Below, piece by piece: positions 50,046 through 58,348 of a DNA stretch of 64,000 bases. Below the pieces are notes generated by a model that saw only the letters and a list, made by a program, of their open reading frames with translations, was not told the DNA's origin and did no database searches. Numbering within the stretch: position 1 is the first letter of the stretch; the number at the start of each line of letters is the position of its first letter. The position numbers were made by a program, and so were the translations under genes. This DNA comes from Acinetobacter beijerinckii CIP 110307. Lineage in GTDB: Bacteria; Pseudomonadota; Gammaproteobacteria; Pseudomonadales; Moraxellaceae. The stretch covers positions 1 to 64,000 of the forward strand of contig NZ_KB849763.1 of NCBI RefSeq assembly GCF_000369005.1. The letters are read 5' to 3'.

Positions 50046-50136
50046 GGCGGCATGAATGCCGCCGTTAAGCTGTGGCATCAAGGATGTGCCATCAGCTTAA
50101 CAGAAGGTTTTTTTACTTTTGCCCAGTCAAAAGTAA
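50046..50136 (+). repeat. Triple-hairpin element (repeat copy A), also a likely terminator
   Basis: Three hairpins follow one another: GGCGGCA-TGAA-TGCCGCC (50046-50063, 7 bp), a long one with outer 9-bp stem GTTAAGCTG / CAGCTTAAC and inner TGGCA / TGCCA (50064-50101), and TTACTTTTG-N6-CAAAAGTAA (50113-50136, 9 bp). A run of seven Ts at 50108-50114 after the second hairpin can end the CYTH-CHAD transcript. The third dyad has a counterpart at 57258-57283. Confidence 0.7.
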
Positions 50137-50258
50137 GGCACCACCTATACAAAAGGTATTCGGTTATTCATAATTTTTGAGGTCTTGCTCACCTTAACGA
50201 AAAATGAAAATGAATTCTTTAGCAGGCAGATAATATCTTCATATTTTGCTTAAATCAT

Positions 50259-50891
50259 TTACCGATACTTCCCAAAAATCTTCCATGTTCCATTATCCGC
50301 AATCGGATCACTATAACTGTCATTACGCTGCTTACGTGGTTTATCACGTGCATCCACCAATTTAAAATGTGGCTCAACACTTAAAATGACGGCATTCATA
50401 TAAAAACGGGTACGCGTATATTCACTTTGTCCATGCTGAAACACGTAAGTGCGTAAATCAATAAACTCACGATGAGCCACCAAAGCAGCAGTGTCATCAC
50501 TCCCTAACCATTCTTGCATCGCAAAAATCTGATCTGTATCAAATTGCCCACACTTTTCGACCAGCGCAGCAACTCCACAAAAAGTTTTAGATTCTTTGGC
50601 ACGGGTTTTATTGATTCGAATACGATCGACGTGAAAGAAAAACAATGGCAGATTCAAATGACTCGGAAGATGAATTGCATCTACAGGCTCATCTTCCATA
50701 AAGGGTTGACATAACTGCTGTGCCCTTTCAATTAATGGCTCCCATTGACGATAATATTCATCAACCTGATCCTTTAGACCATAATAAATCGGTAAATCTT
50801 CAACATGTTCCAAATATTGAGGTGGATAAATATGTTGACGAAGTAAAGCGATATCTGTTTTTAAGCTTTGAATCGCGATTGCATCTTGCAT
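50259..50891 (-). CDS. Conserved-looking cytosolic protein, unknown
   Basis: A 210-residue protein with no signal peptide or membrane helix. It is rich in charged and aromatic residues, with helical N-terminal half (ALLRQHIYPPQYLEHVED) and a mixed C-terminal half (RTRFYMNAVILSVEPHFKLVDARD). Codon use and composition resemble the neighbours, so it is likely a real gene. I do not recognise a family. It is divergent from the DUF3144 gene. Confidence 0.72.
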   Translation of the reverse strand: MQDAIAIQSLKTDIALLRQHIYPPQYLEHVEDLPIYYGLKDQVDEYYRQWEPLIERAQQLCQPFMEDEPVDAIHLPSHLNLPLFFFHVDRIRINKTRAKESKTFCGVAALVEKCGQFDTDQIFAMQEWLGSDDTAALVAHREFIDLRTYVFQHGQSEYTRTRFYMNAVILSVEPHFKLVDARDKPRKQRNDSYSDPIADNGTWKIFGKYR

Positions 50892-50962
50892 GATAATTAT
50901 TCGAATTGCTTAGGCTATTTTAGATTAAGGCAAAGGTTTAGTTTCGACAAGGCTTTGACTAT

Positions 50963-50978
50963 AATAAGACGTCTTATT
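50963..50978. promoter_or_regulatory. Perfect 16-bp palindrome at the DUF3144 promoter
   Basis: AATAAGACGTCTTATT overlaps the 3' end of a TATAAT-like -10 element (50960-50965) and lies 18 bp before the DUF3144 start. It could be an operator or a leader hairpin. Confidence 0.45.
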
Positions 50979-50995
50979 TTTGTTGGAAAATGATC

Positions 50996-51379
50996 ATGTC
51001 TCAAAAAATCAACGCCACCGATGTGACGGAAGAAGAAGCGTTAAATGCCGTATTTTTTGAGCGTGCTGATGAATTTATCAAACAAGCCAATGAGTTTTGT
51101 CGTCCACCAAAAGGTAAACAAGCCAAGCCTGAAGAGTTGCGTGCCCAAGTCAGTGCCGCAATGTTATTTGCAACAGCTCGTTTTAATACATGGGTTGCTG
51201 CAAATAATTTTAAAGATGGTAATGAAATGCGTGATGCTAAAGAGCAAGTCATGTCTTATTTGCTTCAACAGTTTCAAATGATGTTAGAAGATAATTTTGA
51301 CGAATATTGTGAACAATTTGAGAATTATTTACGCTTCCGTAAAAATGAAGATTTTCATACCCATAAACACGATCACTAA
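50996..51379 (+). CDS. DUF3144 protein
   Basis: A 127-residue cytosolic, acidic, helical protein of the DUF3144 family (pattern: FFERADEFIKQANE near 20-33, a conserved alanine-rich SAAMLFATARFNTW helix, then an FDEYCEQFENY helix). The C-terminus is His-rich (DFHTHKHDH), perhaps a metal-binding tail. Function unknown. The ATG at 50996 follows GGA with an 8-base gap; the ATG two codons earlier lies too close. Confidence 0.8.
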   Translation: MSQKINATDVTEEEALNAVFFERADEFIKQANEFCRPPKGKQAKPEELRAQVSAAMLFATARFNTWVAANNFKDGNEMRDAKEQVMSYLLQQFQMMLEDNFDEYCEQFENYLRFRKNEDFHTHKHDH

Positions 51380-51389
51380 ACCAATCACA

Positions 51390-51424
51390 ATTAGAGCTAT
51401 TATTTAAATAACAATAGCTCTAAT
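51390..51424. terminator. Hairpin between DUF3144 and the PLP-enzyme gene
   Basis: A perfect 12-bp stem ATTAGAGCTATT / complement with an AT-rich 11-nt loop between convergent genes. No long T tract, so efficiency is uncertain. Confidence 0.65.
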
Positions 51425-51427
51425 TCA

Positions 51428-52591
51428 TTATTCTCTAAACGTTTCCCATGTTTCAAATGCATGTTTGCGATAAAGCTTTAACTCAGAAAACTGAGGAATA
51501 ATCGCTTCGCTTTGCGTCGGTCTTAAAAACACAAAATCATCGACTTGAATATCGCAATCCTTCGGTACATTGACCAATTCCTGATTACTGCTGCGTCCAT
51601 ACAATACATGAGTATGCGCTTGATGAGGATAAACATAATTTGCTAACCAATAGCCACCGTAAATAAACAGTGCCTTACATTTATGTGGCAATTTATCCAA
51701 TAAAGCCATAGAAGGAAGTTGAGTAAATGGCAGTATTTTTAATACAGGCGCAGCAATCCATAACGCAGGTTGCAATGCCCTTAAAAATTCACTGTCAAAA
51801 TCACTTGGTTTCAAGAGTATTGAACCAAAGGACAAATCATTACATACACTTTTAGTTGTATGATGACTAAAGGTTGGACTACCACCACCATTAAAGCAAA
51901 GCTCATCCCTCCACAGCGTTGGGAACTGCTGTTTAATTAGCTTTTGGTAATCGGCATAGGTCTGCTGCGAGCTTTGATAAGCCAATTCAGGCTTTTTGAT
52001 GATGGCTGGAATTTTACTGACATGTGCATCATAGCCCATCAAACCAGAAAGCTTTAAATACTGTGGATACTGTTGAATCAACTTTAATATTTCGACCATT
52101 TGAGCTGCCGATTGCACGCCACCACGATGTAAACCCACATCAATTTCAATATTCACATCCAAACATAGCGAATAGAGCTGTGCAATCTCCAAATATTGCT
52201 GTAAGCGTTGCTTGCTATCAATCAGCCACTGAATTTTAGCATTCGCCCATTCTGCATGCTGTTCAAAAAATTGACGAACCGCTTGGGCAGGCATCGGTTT
52301 GCCTAACAGGATATCGGCTTCAGCAAAATTTTCTAAGATTGAAATGATATGTGGTTGGTGGAACACCATAAAACTTTGCGTATTCAGTTGTTCAGATAAC
52401 AATTTGAGTAAATCTAGGCTCGCTAATGACTTCACCACCAAGCGTGCCTTTAAATGTTTGGCATGAGCAAGTCGAATCTGAACATGCTGGATATTTTGTT
52501 TTAACGCTGCTTCATCGATAATGAGTTGCGGAGTGGCAATCCCCTGTTTTTTCAGGTCGAGATTGAGTTGTTTAAAATAATGACCCAACAT
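51428..52591 (-). CDS. Alanine-racemase-fold PLP enzyme (DSD1/D-threonine aldolase-like)
   Basis: A 387-residue fold-type III PLP protein. The PLP lysine is Lys54 in RLVVKSLAS. The TIM barrel carries NIEIDVGLHRGGV near 151-163 and a glycine-rich NGGGSPTF phosphate loop. A C-terminal beta domain follows. In D-threonine aldolase and D-serine dehydratase relatives a metal histidine occurs in an SEEHG-type loop; here that place reads SSNQE, so the metal ligand is changed. It is last in the minus-strand order after the ceramidase and oxidase genes, 243 bp away with a repeat in between, so co-transcription is not assured. Exact reaction unknown. Confidence 0.83.
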   Translation of the reverse strand: MLGHYFKQLNLDLKKQGIATPQLIIDEAALKQNIQHVQIRLAHAKHLKARLVVKSLASLDLLKLLSEQLNTQSFMVFHQPHIISILENFAEADILLGKPMPAQAVRQFFEQHAEWANAKIQWLIDSKQRLQQYLEIAQLYSLCLDVNIEIDVGLHRGGVQSAAQMVEILKLIQQYPQYLKLSGLMGYDAHVSKIPAIIKKPELAYQSSQQTYADYQKLIKQQFPTLWRDELCFNGGGSPTFSHHTTKSVCNDLSFGSILLKPSDFDSEFLRALQPALWIAAPVLKILPFTQLPSMALLDKLPHKCKALFIYGGYWLANYVYPHQAHTHVLYGRSSNQELVNVPKDCDIQVDDFVFLRPTQSEAIIPQFSELKLYRKHAFETWETFRE

Positions 52592-52639
52592 GGCTATACC
52601 TTTTTATTTAATCGTGATCCTAAAAACTATCTTATACGA

Positions 52640-52820
52640 GGGAATGTCATCTACAACCTGAGCAAGCCAAAGCGACTAAAGCTTTGGCAAAACGCAAGAG
52701 TTTAAATACATCTTGCAAAGCTTGAAATGCTTCTCAAGACGAAACCAAAGTAAATCTAACCGAAAGCTTCACCCTTAATTGGATGGCAATTCGATATGAT
52801 TCTGATAAGTACTTCCAACT
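52640..52820 (-). repeat. Degenerate dispersed repeat, copy C
   Basis: Located between the oxidase and the PLP-enzyme gene. Read on the plus strand, 52739-52786 matches the reverse complement of 57274-57227 at 36 of 48 positions by my ungapped count (core CGAAACCAAAGTAA identical). Upstream, GTCATCTACAACCTG (52647-52661) matches CTCATCCACAACCTG, the reverse complement of 57368-57382. Order and spacing agree with copy B, so both come from one ancestral element. Confidence 0.65.
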
Positions 52821-52834
52821 CATAAAAATTCGAT

Positions 52835-54121
52835 TTAACCTAAAAACAGCTTTTCCAGATAGGGATTTAAAAACTTAGCTTCTGGGTCAAGCTGCTGACG
52901 CAAAGCCATAAAATCATCCCACTTTGGATATAAAGCCCGAAGCTGTGTCTTGTTCATTTGATGCATTTTACCCCAATGCGGACGCCCCTTATATTTTTGC
53001 AAGATTGGCTCAACCACATCAAAAATCAAACGCGGGTCTTGCTTATGATATTGATGAACCGAGATCGAAATGGAATCCTGCTGATAAAATGGACTGAGCC
53101 AAATATCATCCCCCTTCACAAAGCGAAATTCGAGCGGGAAAAAGGTAGCAACTTTATACTTTCTTAAAGCATTCAAGACTTCATCCAAACACTCAATTCC
53201 ACGATCAACAGGAATCTGATACTCCATTTCATTGAACTTGGTATTACGCGGTGTTGGAAATATTTTGCTCGACCAATCAACATAGGTGGTTGGTTTAACA
53301 AAAATGCCGAGTAGCTTCTGTAAATAAGGATTCAGCGAAGGAAATTTTTTGGTCAGCTCGGAGCATAAGGTCAATAAAGTATCATCCGATGGGAAATTTT
53401 CCTTACGGGGCAAAACCGCTTCATCTGTCTCATCCAATGTTTTCAGCATCAACTGCTTTTCATGGGAAAACACAAAGCACTCGATATGTCGATGCTGATG
53501 CTTCCATTGCTGAATGTGTTGCATAATGTCCTCGACTGGACAAAGTTCAATATGTTCTTTGAGTTTATAGCGAGGGCGATTCTGCATGGTGATCTGAGTC
53601 AGGATACCCAAGCTACCCAAAGAGACTCGCCCTGCGGCAAAGATTTCAGGATGCTCTGTGCGACTACATTTCAGGATTTCACCTGATGCCGTCAATAGCT
53701 CAAAAGCTTCAACATAGGCTGAAATACAATGTAAATCTGCACCTGTACCATGTGTGCCTGTAGAGACTGCACCCGCCAGACTTTGCTGATCAATATCTCC
53801 TTGATTCATTAAAGCCTGATTGATGGATTGCAGTTGTAAATGTTGGTCTAGGTCATATAAGCGTGTGCCTGCATAAATACTGCTCTGACATCGGTCAAGA
53901 TCAGTCGATGCAATTCCCGCAATATGGTCCAAAGACAATAAGGTTGCATCGGTACACACCAACGGCGTAAAGGAATGCCCAGCACCGACTACCCGTATTT
54001 TTTGCTGCGCCTGAACAATGGACTGTAGTTCTTGAATATTGGCAGGTTGCAAAATCTGTTGCGGCATAGATTTTTGAAAACCAGACCAGTTTGACCAAAT
54101 ACCTTGTGTTAAATCACTCAT
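52835..54121 (-). CDS. FAD-linked aldono-lactone/alditol oxidase (ALO family)
   Basis: A 428-residue flavoprotein of the vanillyl-alcohol-oxidase superfamily. His49 in GAGHSFT is the expected covalent FAD attachment site, and GAVSTGTHGTG near 115-125 binds the cofactor. The C-terminal ALO domain has the HWGKMHQMN segment. By family it oxidises a sugar lactone, alditol or similar polyol with oxygen. Its ATG overlaps the stop of the ceramidase homologue by four bases (ATGA), so the two are made together. No signal peptide. Confidence 0.9.
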   Translation of the reverse strand: MSDLTQGIWSNWSGFQKSMPQQILQPANIQELQSIVQAQQKIRVVGAGHSFTPLVCTDATLLSLDHIAGIASTDLDRCQSSIYAGTRLYDLDQHLQLQSINQALMNQGDIDQQSLAGAVSTGTHGTGADLHCISAYVEAFELLTASGEILKCSRTEHPEIFAAGRVSLGSLGILTQITMQNRPRYKLKEHIELCPVEDIMQHIQQWKHQHRHIECFVFSHEKQLMLKTLDETDEAVLPRKENFPSDDTLLTLCSELTKKFPSLNPYLQKLLGIFVKPTTYVDWSSKIFPTPRNTKFNEMEYQIPVDRGIECLDEVLNALRKYKVATFFPLEFRFVKGDDIWLSPFYQQDSISISVHQYHKQDPRLIFDVVEPILQKYKGRPHWGKMHQMNKTQLRALYPKWDDFMALRQQLDPEAKFLNPYLEKLFLG

Positions 54122-55866
54122 ACTGCCTCTCCTTGGCTAACGGCAGTTTTTAAATTGCCATGATTAGTGCGTTTTGCGAGTTCCTGCACAGGAATATGCG
54201 GTGGTCGTGTCATTTCATCGTAATGACGCTTATCTTTTTCTAATAATAACTGTTCTGCTAAGCCTTGGAACTTGCTCTGACAGGCAGCCAGTGTCCATTG
54301 ACCAAATAAGGTATGTCCCCCTTCATAGGCTTGCACTTGGTATTCTTCATAGGTGGTGACATAACCCATATAATCATTGCAGTAGGATGCCAACCACACT
54401 CGTTCAATTGAAGCCTGTACGGCAAGTGTCTGTTTAGAGGTGTCGACCACACACTGCCCTGCGATGGTGGTAAATTCTCCCGGACAACAGACCAGTGCTA
54501 ACTGACCTAATCGCACAATCTGTAATGGAATAATACTTGGGACTAAAGGACTGTACTGAATTGCACCGGCTTTGACTTGTCGGTTCATCTCAGCAATCAG
54601 CGGATCAAGAATACTCGGCGGAAAACCAATCGGCTGACCTAAAATCTTTTTGGCATCCGCTTCCAGTAGTATCTGTTTTGGTCCTTGAGAGGCATAAAGC
54701 TGCTGATACACCTCAAAGTCTGCTGCTTTTGGATTCTTCATTTTTTGTTTACGAAATTGATCCGCTAAAAATTGCATCCCCATAATTAAGGGTTTGGGTG
54801 CACCTAGACCATCAACAGGTGTACCTGCAAAAAATGCGGTGCCATGACAAGGCTGACTGGTCTTTGCATGCTTTTGACCCGCTGCGAACTGATCTGGAAT
54901 TTCAATATTGCTCAGGTCTACATAGGACAAAACAGCATCGATCTTGCCTGCGACTTTTTGCAAATTTTTAGGAATATTTGATTGTAGAGCTGTCAAAGCC
55001 AATTCACTTTGGTAGCGCCCATTTTGTTGCGCGTATTGATATTCCTGCTCGCCTTTAATCTTATTACGGATCTTGAGCTGATCTTTGCCATGAAAATGCG
55101 GTGATACGTCCCCTGCGGTTGCTTGTGCAAAAATTGTGACTGGATTTTGGATTCCTTGCTCAATTAAAGCCTGCTCAGAGAATGCGGCTGCGTAGCCTTT
55201 ATTATCACCATCATAGGCGTTTAAAGAATTTCCCAAACAGGTTGCATGTACCCCAAATAAGGAAATAAAGGACTGTAGTTTTTGTCCACGATAGAAACCG
55301 ATCAGCTGCATTTCTCGGTTCAAAGCTAAATGCGTTTCAGCTTCGTTACGTGGCTGAACTTCTAGATTACGATTGTAGGCTTTGATCGAACGATTCCATG
55401 CGACAGGTGTCTGTTCTGGAAAATGCTGCGTACTTAAAAAAATCTCGGTGTCTTGTTCAGATGCAATCGCATTTTGAATACTCAGTACAATCGCCTCAAC
55501 AATGACAGTTAAATGTTCAGGTACAAAACCAGGCGTTGGCATATTGTATAAAGCTTCATAGCGACAACCACCAGGTCCTGAGTGAGTATGGGTTGCCATG
55601 AGGACCAATTGATTTTCATCAAATGGTGAATCTAGAATTTGTGTGAGTCGCGCTACGGTTTGACTACGTATCGCATGGGTAATACAGCCTACGTCCAGAC
55701 AACAGATGAGTAATCGGTTATGTTGTTGATCGACAATACTCACGCTACGTGCAAATAAAGCTGTGCGCTGCTCATAGGCCCGATGTGACCATTGCCCATA
55801 ACCAAACATGGCATAGCCTTTCGGTGTAATTTTGATTTGCTGCTTGTCCCAACCCACCTGATACAT
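54118..55866 (-). CDS. Neutral ceramidase-family hydrolase, cytosolic form
   Basis: A 582-residue member of the neutral/alkaline non-lysosomal ceramidase family. Active-site parts are all present: zinc histidines in ATHTHSGPGG (His93/His95) and FGVHATCLGN (His207), the catalytic serine in AGDVSP (Ser255), the zinc glutamate in CPGEFTT and the tyrosine region GYVTTYEEYQVQAYEGG. Unlike the secreted P. aeruginosa enzyme it has no signal peptide and lacks most of the C-terminal domain, so it should act in the cytosol on an imported amide. First gene of the cluster; AGGAAG precedes the ATG at 55866. Confidence 0.88.
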   Translation of the reverse strand: MYQVGWDKQQIKITPKGYAMFGYGQWSHRAYEQRTALFARSVSIVDQQHNRLLICCLDVGCITHAIRSQTVARLTQILDSPFDENQLVLMATHTHSGPGGCRYEALYNMPTPGFVPEHLTVIVEAIVLSIQNAIASEQDTEIFLSTQHFPEQTPVAWNRSIKAYNRNLEVQPRNEAETHLALNREMQLIGFYRGQKLQSFISLFGVHATCLGNSLNAYDGDNKGYAAAFSEQALIEQGIQNPVTIFAQATAGDVSPHFHGKDQLKIRNKIKGEQEYQYAQQNGRYQSELALTALQSNIPKNLQKVAGKIDAVLSYVDLSNIEIPDQFAAGQKHAKTSQPCHGTAFFAGTPVDGLGAPKPLIMGMQFLADQFRKQKMKNPKAADFEVYQQLYASQGPKQILLEADAKKILGQPIGFPPSILDPLIAEMNRQVKAGAIQYSPLVPSIIPLQIVRLGQLALVCCPGEFTTIAGQCVVDTSKQTLAVQASIERVWLASYCNDYMGYVTTYEEYQVQAYEGGHTLFGQWTLAACQSKFQGLAEQLLLEKDKRHYDEMTRPPHIPVQELAKRTNHGNLKTAVSQGEAV

Positions 55867-55982
55867 CACGACTTCCTTTCAATTCTTTTTCTAACTGTGT
55901 TAAAGCACGTTGAAAGTTAATCAAAATTATGCGATACCCAACAGGGTTAAAGACACTTTTCTGTGGGGGGCAAAACGGACTT

Positions 55983-57029
55983 ATGCCTATACGTACCAGC
56001 GATAAAAATGATCAACAGCAATTTATTCCACCCACCATTCTGGCGAGCCTGATCCATTATGCAGAGCAGCAACAGTGGGATTATGCTGCATGGTTTGAGA
56101 ATTCAGGTTTAGACATTGCACAAATACGGCAAACCCAAGGGGTGGTTCGTTTTACCCAGCTTTGTGATGTTATTCGTCAAGCCATGACAGCTTATCAACA
56201 CCCCGACCTCGGCTTAAAACTTGGCAGTAGTGAAGGTTTGATTTCAATGGGAATTTTGGGTTTTGCCATGCAATCGTGCAAGACCGTGGCTGATGCTTTA
56301 GACATTGCGCTGCGTTACCATCGTATTTCTGGCAGCGTGCTCAATATCAACTTTAGTCTCCAAACAGATATGTGTGAGGTGGAAGTGACTGAGTCTCATC
56401 CATGTGCTGATTTGAAAGCCTTCTTTTATGATGAATTATTTAGCAGCATCATCACTTGTCTAAACGCGATGCTGGGCGATCATGATGATGTGATCAGTCT
56501 TGAACTCAGCTATTTCCCCAACCAATACCAAGAACAATATAAAACTATCTTTGGCTGCCCGATTCAATTTAACAGTCCTAAAAATATCATCCGCTTTAAT
56601 ACCAGTATGTTGCAACGTGGCTTAAAGAATTACAGCCCAGCCAACTATGCAACTGCCATCCAAATCTGTGAACAGGCCCTAAAAGAAATTGATCAGCTCA
56701 ATCAGGTGGGCTATGTGCATTTACTCGATCATTTAATTGAACAGCAATTACCTGAACGTTTCAAGATGCAGCAAGCTGCTGAGCATTTGCGTATTAGTGA
56801 ACGCCATCTAAGACGGCAATTATTATTGGAAGGTCTGAGTTTTCAACAAATTCGACAAAATGTACTGGAACGTAAAGCAAAGCAACTCCTTGAACAAAAC
56901 CTATCCATGAGTGAGATCAGTCTACAACTGGGCTTTAGCGAGCTCCGCGAATTCCGACGTGCCTTTAAACGCTGGACTGGGCAAGCGCCTTCGGTTTATA
57001 AACATGAGATCATTTTACTTAATGCCTAA
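55983..57029 (+). CDS. AraC-family regulator with Arabinose_bd-type N-domain (OruR/ArgR-like)
   Basis: About 348 residues. The N-terminal 200 residues match the regulator domain seen in OruR-like proteins (PPTILASLIHYAEQQQ near the start, GLISMGILGFAMQSCKT in the middle). The C-terminal 100 residues hold two helix-turn-helix units: AAEHLRISERHLRRQLL and MSEISLQLGFSELREFRRAFKRW. It is divergent from the ceramidase/oxidase genes and probably activates them. The frame also opens at 55929 (18 residues more); I preferred 55983 because the extra residues look non-conserved. Confidence 0.87.
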   Translation: MPIRTSDKNDQQQFIPPTILASLIHYAEQQQWDYAAWFENSGLDIAQIRQTQGVVRFTQLCDVIRQAMTAYQHPDLGLKLGSSEGLISMGILGFAMQSCKTVADALDIALRYHRISGSVLNINFSLQTDMCEVEVTESHPCADLKAFFYDELFSSIITCLNAMLGDHDDVISLELSYFPNQYQEQYKTIFGCPIQFNSPKNIIRFNTSMLQRGLKNYSPANYATAIQICEQALKEIDQLNQVGYVHLLDHLIEQQLPERFKMQQAAEHLRISERHLRRQLLLEGLSFQQIRQNVLERKAKQLLEQNLSMSEISLQLGFSELREFRRAFKRWTGQAPSVYKHEIILLNA

Positions 57030-57189
57030 GAATCAAACGGTCTAGAAATTTCCAAGCGCAGATGCAGATAAAACCGGACCGTAAATGCTTTTTCTTGTAA
57101 TTTTAAATTCTCGCAAAAATTCACTACCGCGCTCGGCGGCATGGATGAATTCAACCACTAATTTCTGCTTTAAATATTGAGTTAATTTA

Positions 57190-57390
57190 TTGAAAGATGG
57201 ACGTTAACGGAATCGTGCCGTGCTCTCATTCAATTTAAGGATAAGCCTTCAGCTGGAGTTACTTTGGTTTCGCCCAAAGTAACCAAAAGCATCCTCATCC
57301 ACAAAACCTGTCCACTTCTTGTAATCTTTTTAAATCTTTCGCAGAAACTAAACTTTATAAAAACCACGCAGGTTGTGGATGAGATTACCG
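57190..57390 (+). repeat. Degenerate dispersed repeat, copy B, with inverted arms
   Basis: The 443-bp gap between the AraC gene and tauD has no gene and holds this element. GTTACTTTG-N8-CAAAGTAAC (57258-57283) is a 9-bp dyad like the one in copy A. CTCATCCACAAAACCTG (57294-57310) faces CAGGTTGTGGATGAG (57368-57382) as inverted arms around about 57 bp. The part at 57227-57274 matches copy C in reverse. A GGCGGCATG word further left (57138) is shared with copy A. Confidence 0.65.
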
Positions 57391-57472
57391 AGTATCAAAT
57401 ACTGGAAATAATCTCAGCCCCAATAATCAAAAACCTCAGGATTTACCCAAGCTTTCTAAGCTAAATAAAGCC

Positions 57473-58318
57473 TTAACTTGCCGCTTGATAAAACGGTACA
57501 TCACCATTAATCGTGGCACGGTGCATAATCCGATGCGCATTACCATAATCAAATAAAGCCTTATGCTGTGTACAACGATTATCCCAAATCGCCACATCAC
57601 CTGCCTGCCACTGCCAACGCAAATGAAACTGTTCATTGGTGGCATGCGCAAATAAATACTGTAGCAATTCAGCGCTTTCAGTTTCATGAAGCTCATTAAT
57701 ACGCGTAGTAAAACCTTCACTCACGAACAAAATCGGCTGACCAGTTACAGGATGCGTTCTCACCACAGGATGAACAACAGGTGGATTACGCTTAAACGTT
57801 TCTTCCAGTTTTTTACGCTCAACATCATTATGCGCAAAACGTTCAATCGGGAAAGACTGACGAATATCATGCGTTGCGGTTAACCCTTTTAACTTTTGCT
57901 GTAAACCTTGATCCAAGGCAGCAAAAGCCGCTGCGCCACTCGACCAAAGTGTGTCACCACCGACAGGTGGAATCTTGATGGCTTGTAATACACAGCCCAA
58001 CGGCGGTTTCTGACTGAAAGTCACATCGGTGTGCCAAAGCTCATTATCACGTAAGTCTTGTTTCCAGCTGTCCAGTACGATAATTTCAGGCACATTTTCT
58101 ACTGTTGGGAAAATAGGGTGAATATGTAAAGAACCAAAACCACTAGCAAGTTCAGCTTGTGCTTGTGGTGCCAATTGTTGATTACGAAAGAAAATCACAT
58201 GATGATCTAGCAAAGCCTGTTGAATCTGTTGTGTTGTATTTTCATCAACCATATTTAAATCAACATCGTGAATAATGGCACCAATGGTTGATTTAATGAT
58301 TTCAATGTTTAAAGTCAT
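57473..58318 (-). CDS. tauD: Taurine dioxygenase
   Basis: A 281-residue 2-oxoglutarate/Fe(II) enzyme that cleaves taurine to sulfite and aminoacetaldehyde. The iron ligands are His96 and Asp98 in LWHTDVTF, with the distal histidine and arginine in the C-terminal AHRIMHRATI. Length matches E. coli TauD (283). It is the last gene of tauABCD, 30 bp after tauC. The frame opens at a TTG 10 codons before; the ATG at 58318 is the likely start. Confidence 0.95.
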   Translation of the reverse strand: MTLNIEIIKSTIGAIIHDVDLNMVDENTTQQIQQALLDHHVIFFRNQQLAPQAQAELASGFGSLHIHPIFPTVENVPEIIVLDSWKQDLRDNELWHTDVTFSQKPPLGCVLQAIKIPPVGGDTLWSSGAAAFAALDQGLQQKLKGLTATHDIRQSFPIERFAHNDVERKKLEETFKRNPPVVHPVVRTHPVTGQPILFVSEGFTTRINELHETESAELLQYLFAHATNEQFHLRWQWQAGDVAIWDNRCTQHKALFDYGNAHRIMHRATINGDVPFYQAAS

Positions 58319-58348
58319 TTCTAACGCTCTATTCTCTACAATTTGCAC

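Noticed and set aside
50005..50258. Insertion sequence end or CRISPR-like repeats
   Set aside because: The hairpins differ from each other, there are no regular spacers, no transposase and no target duplication that I can see.
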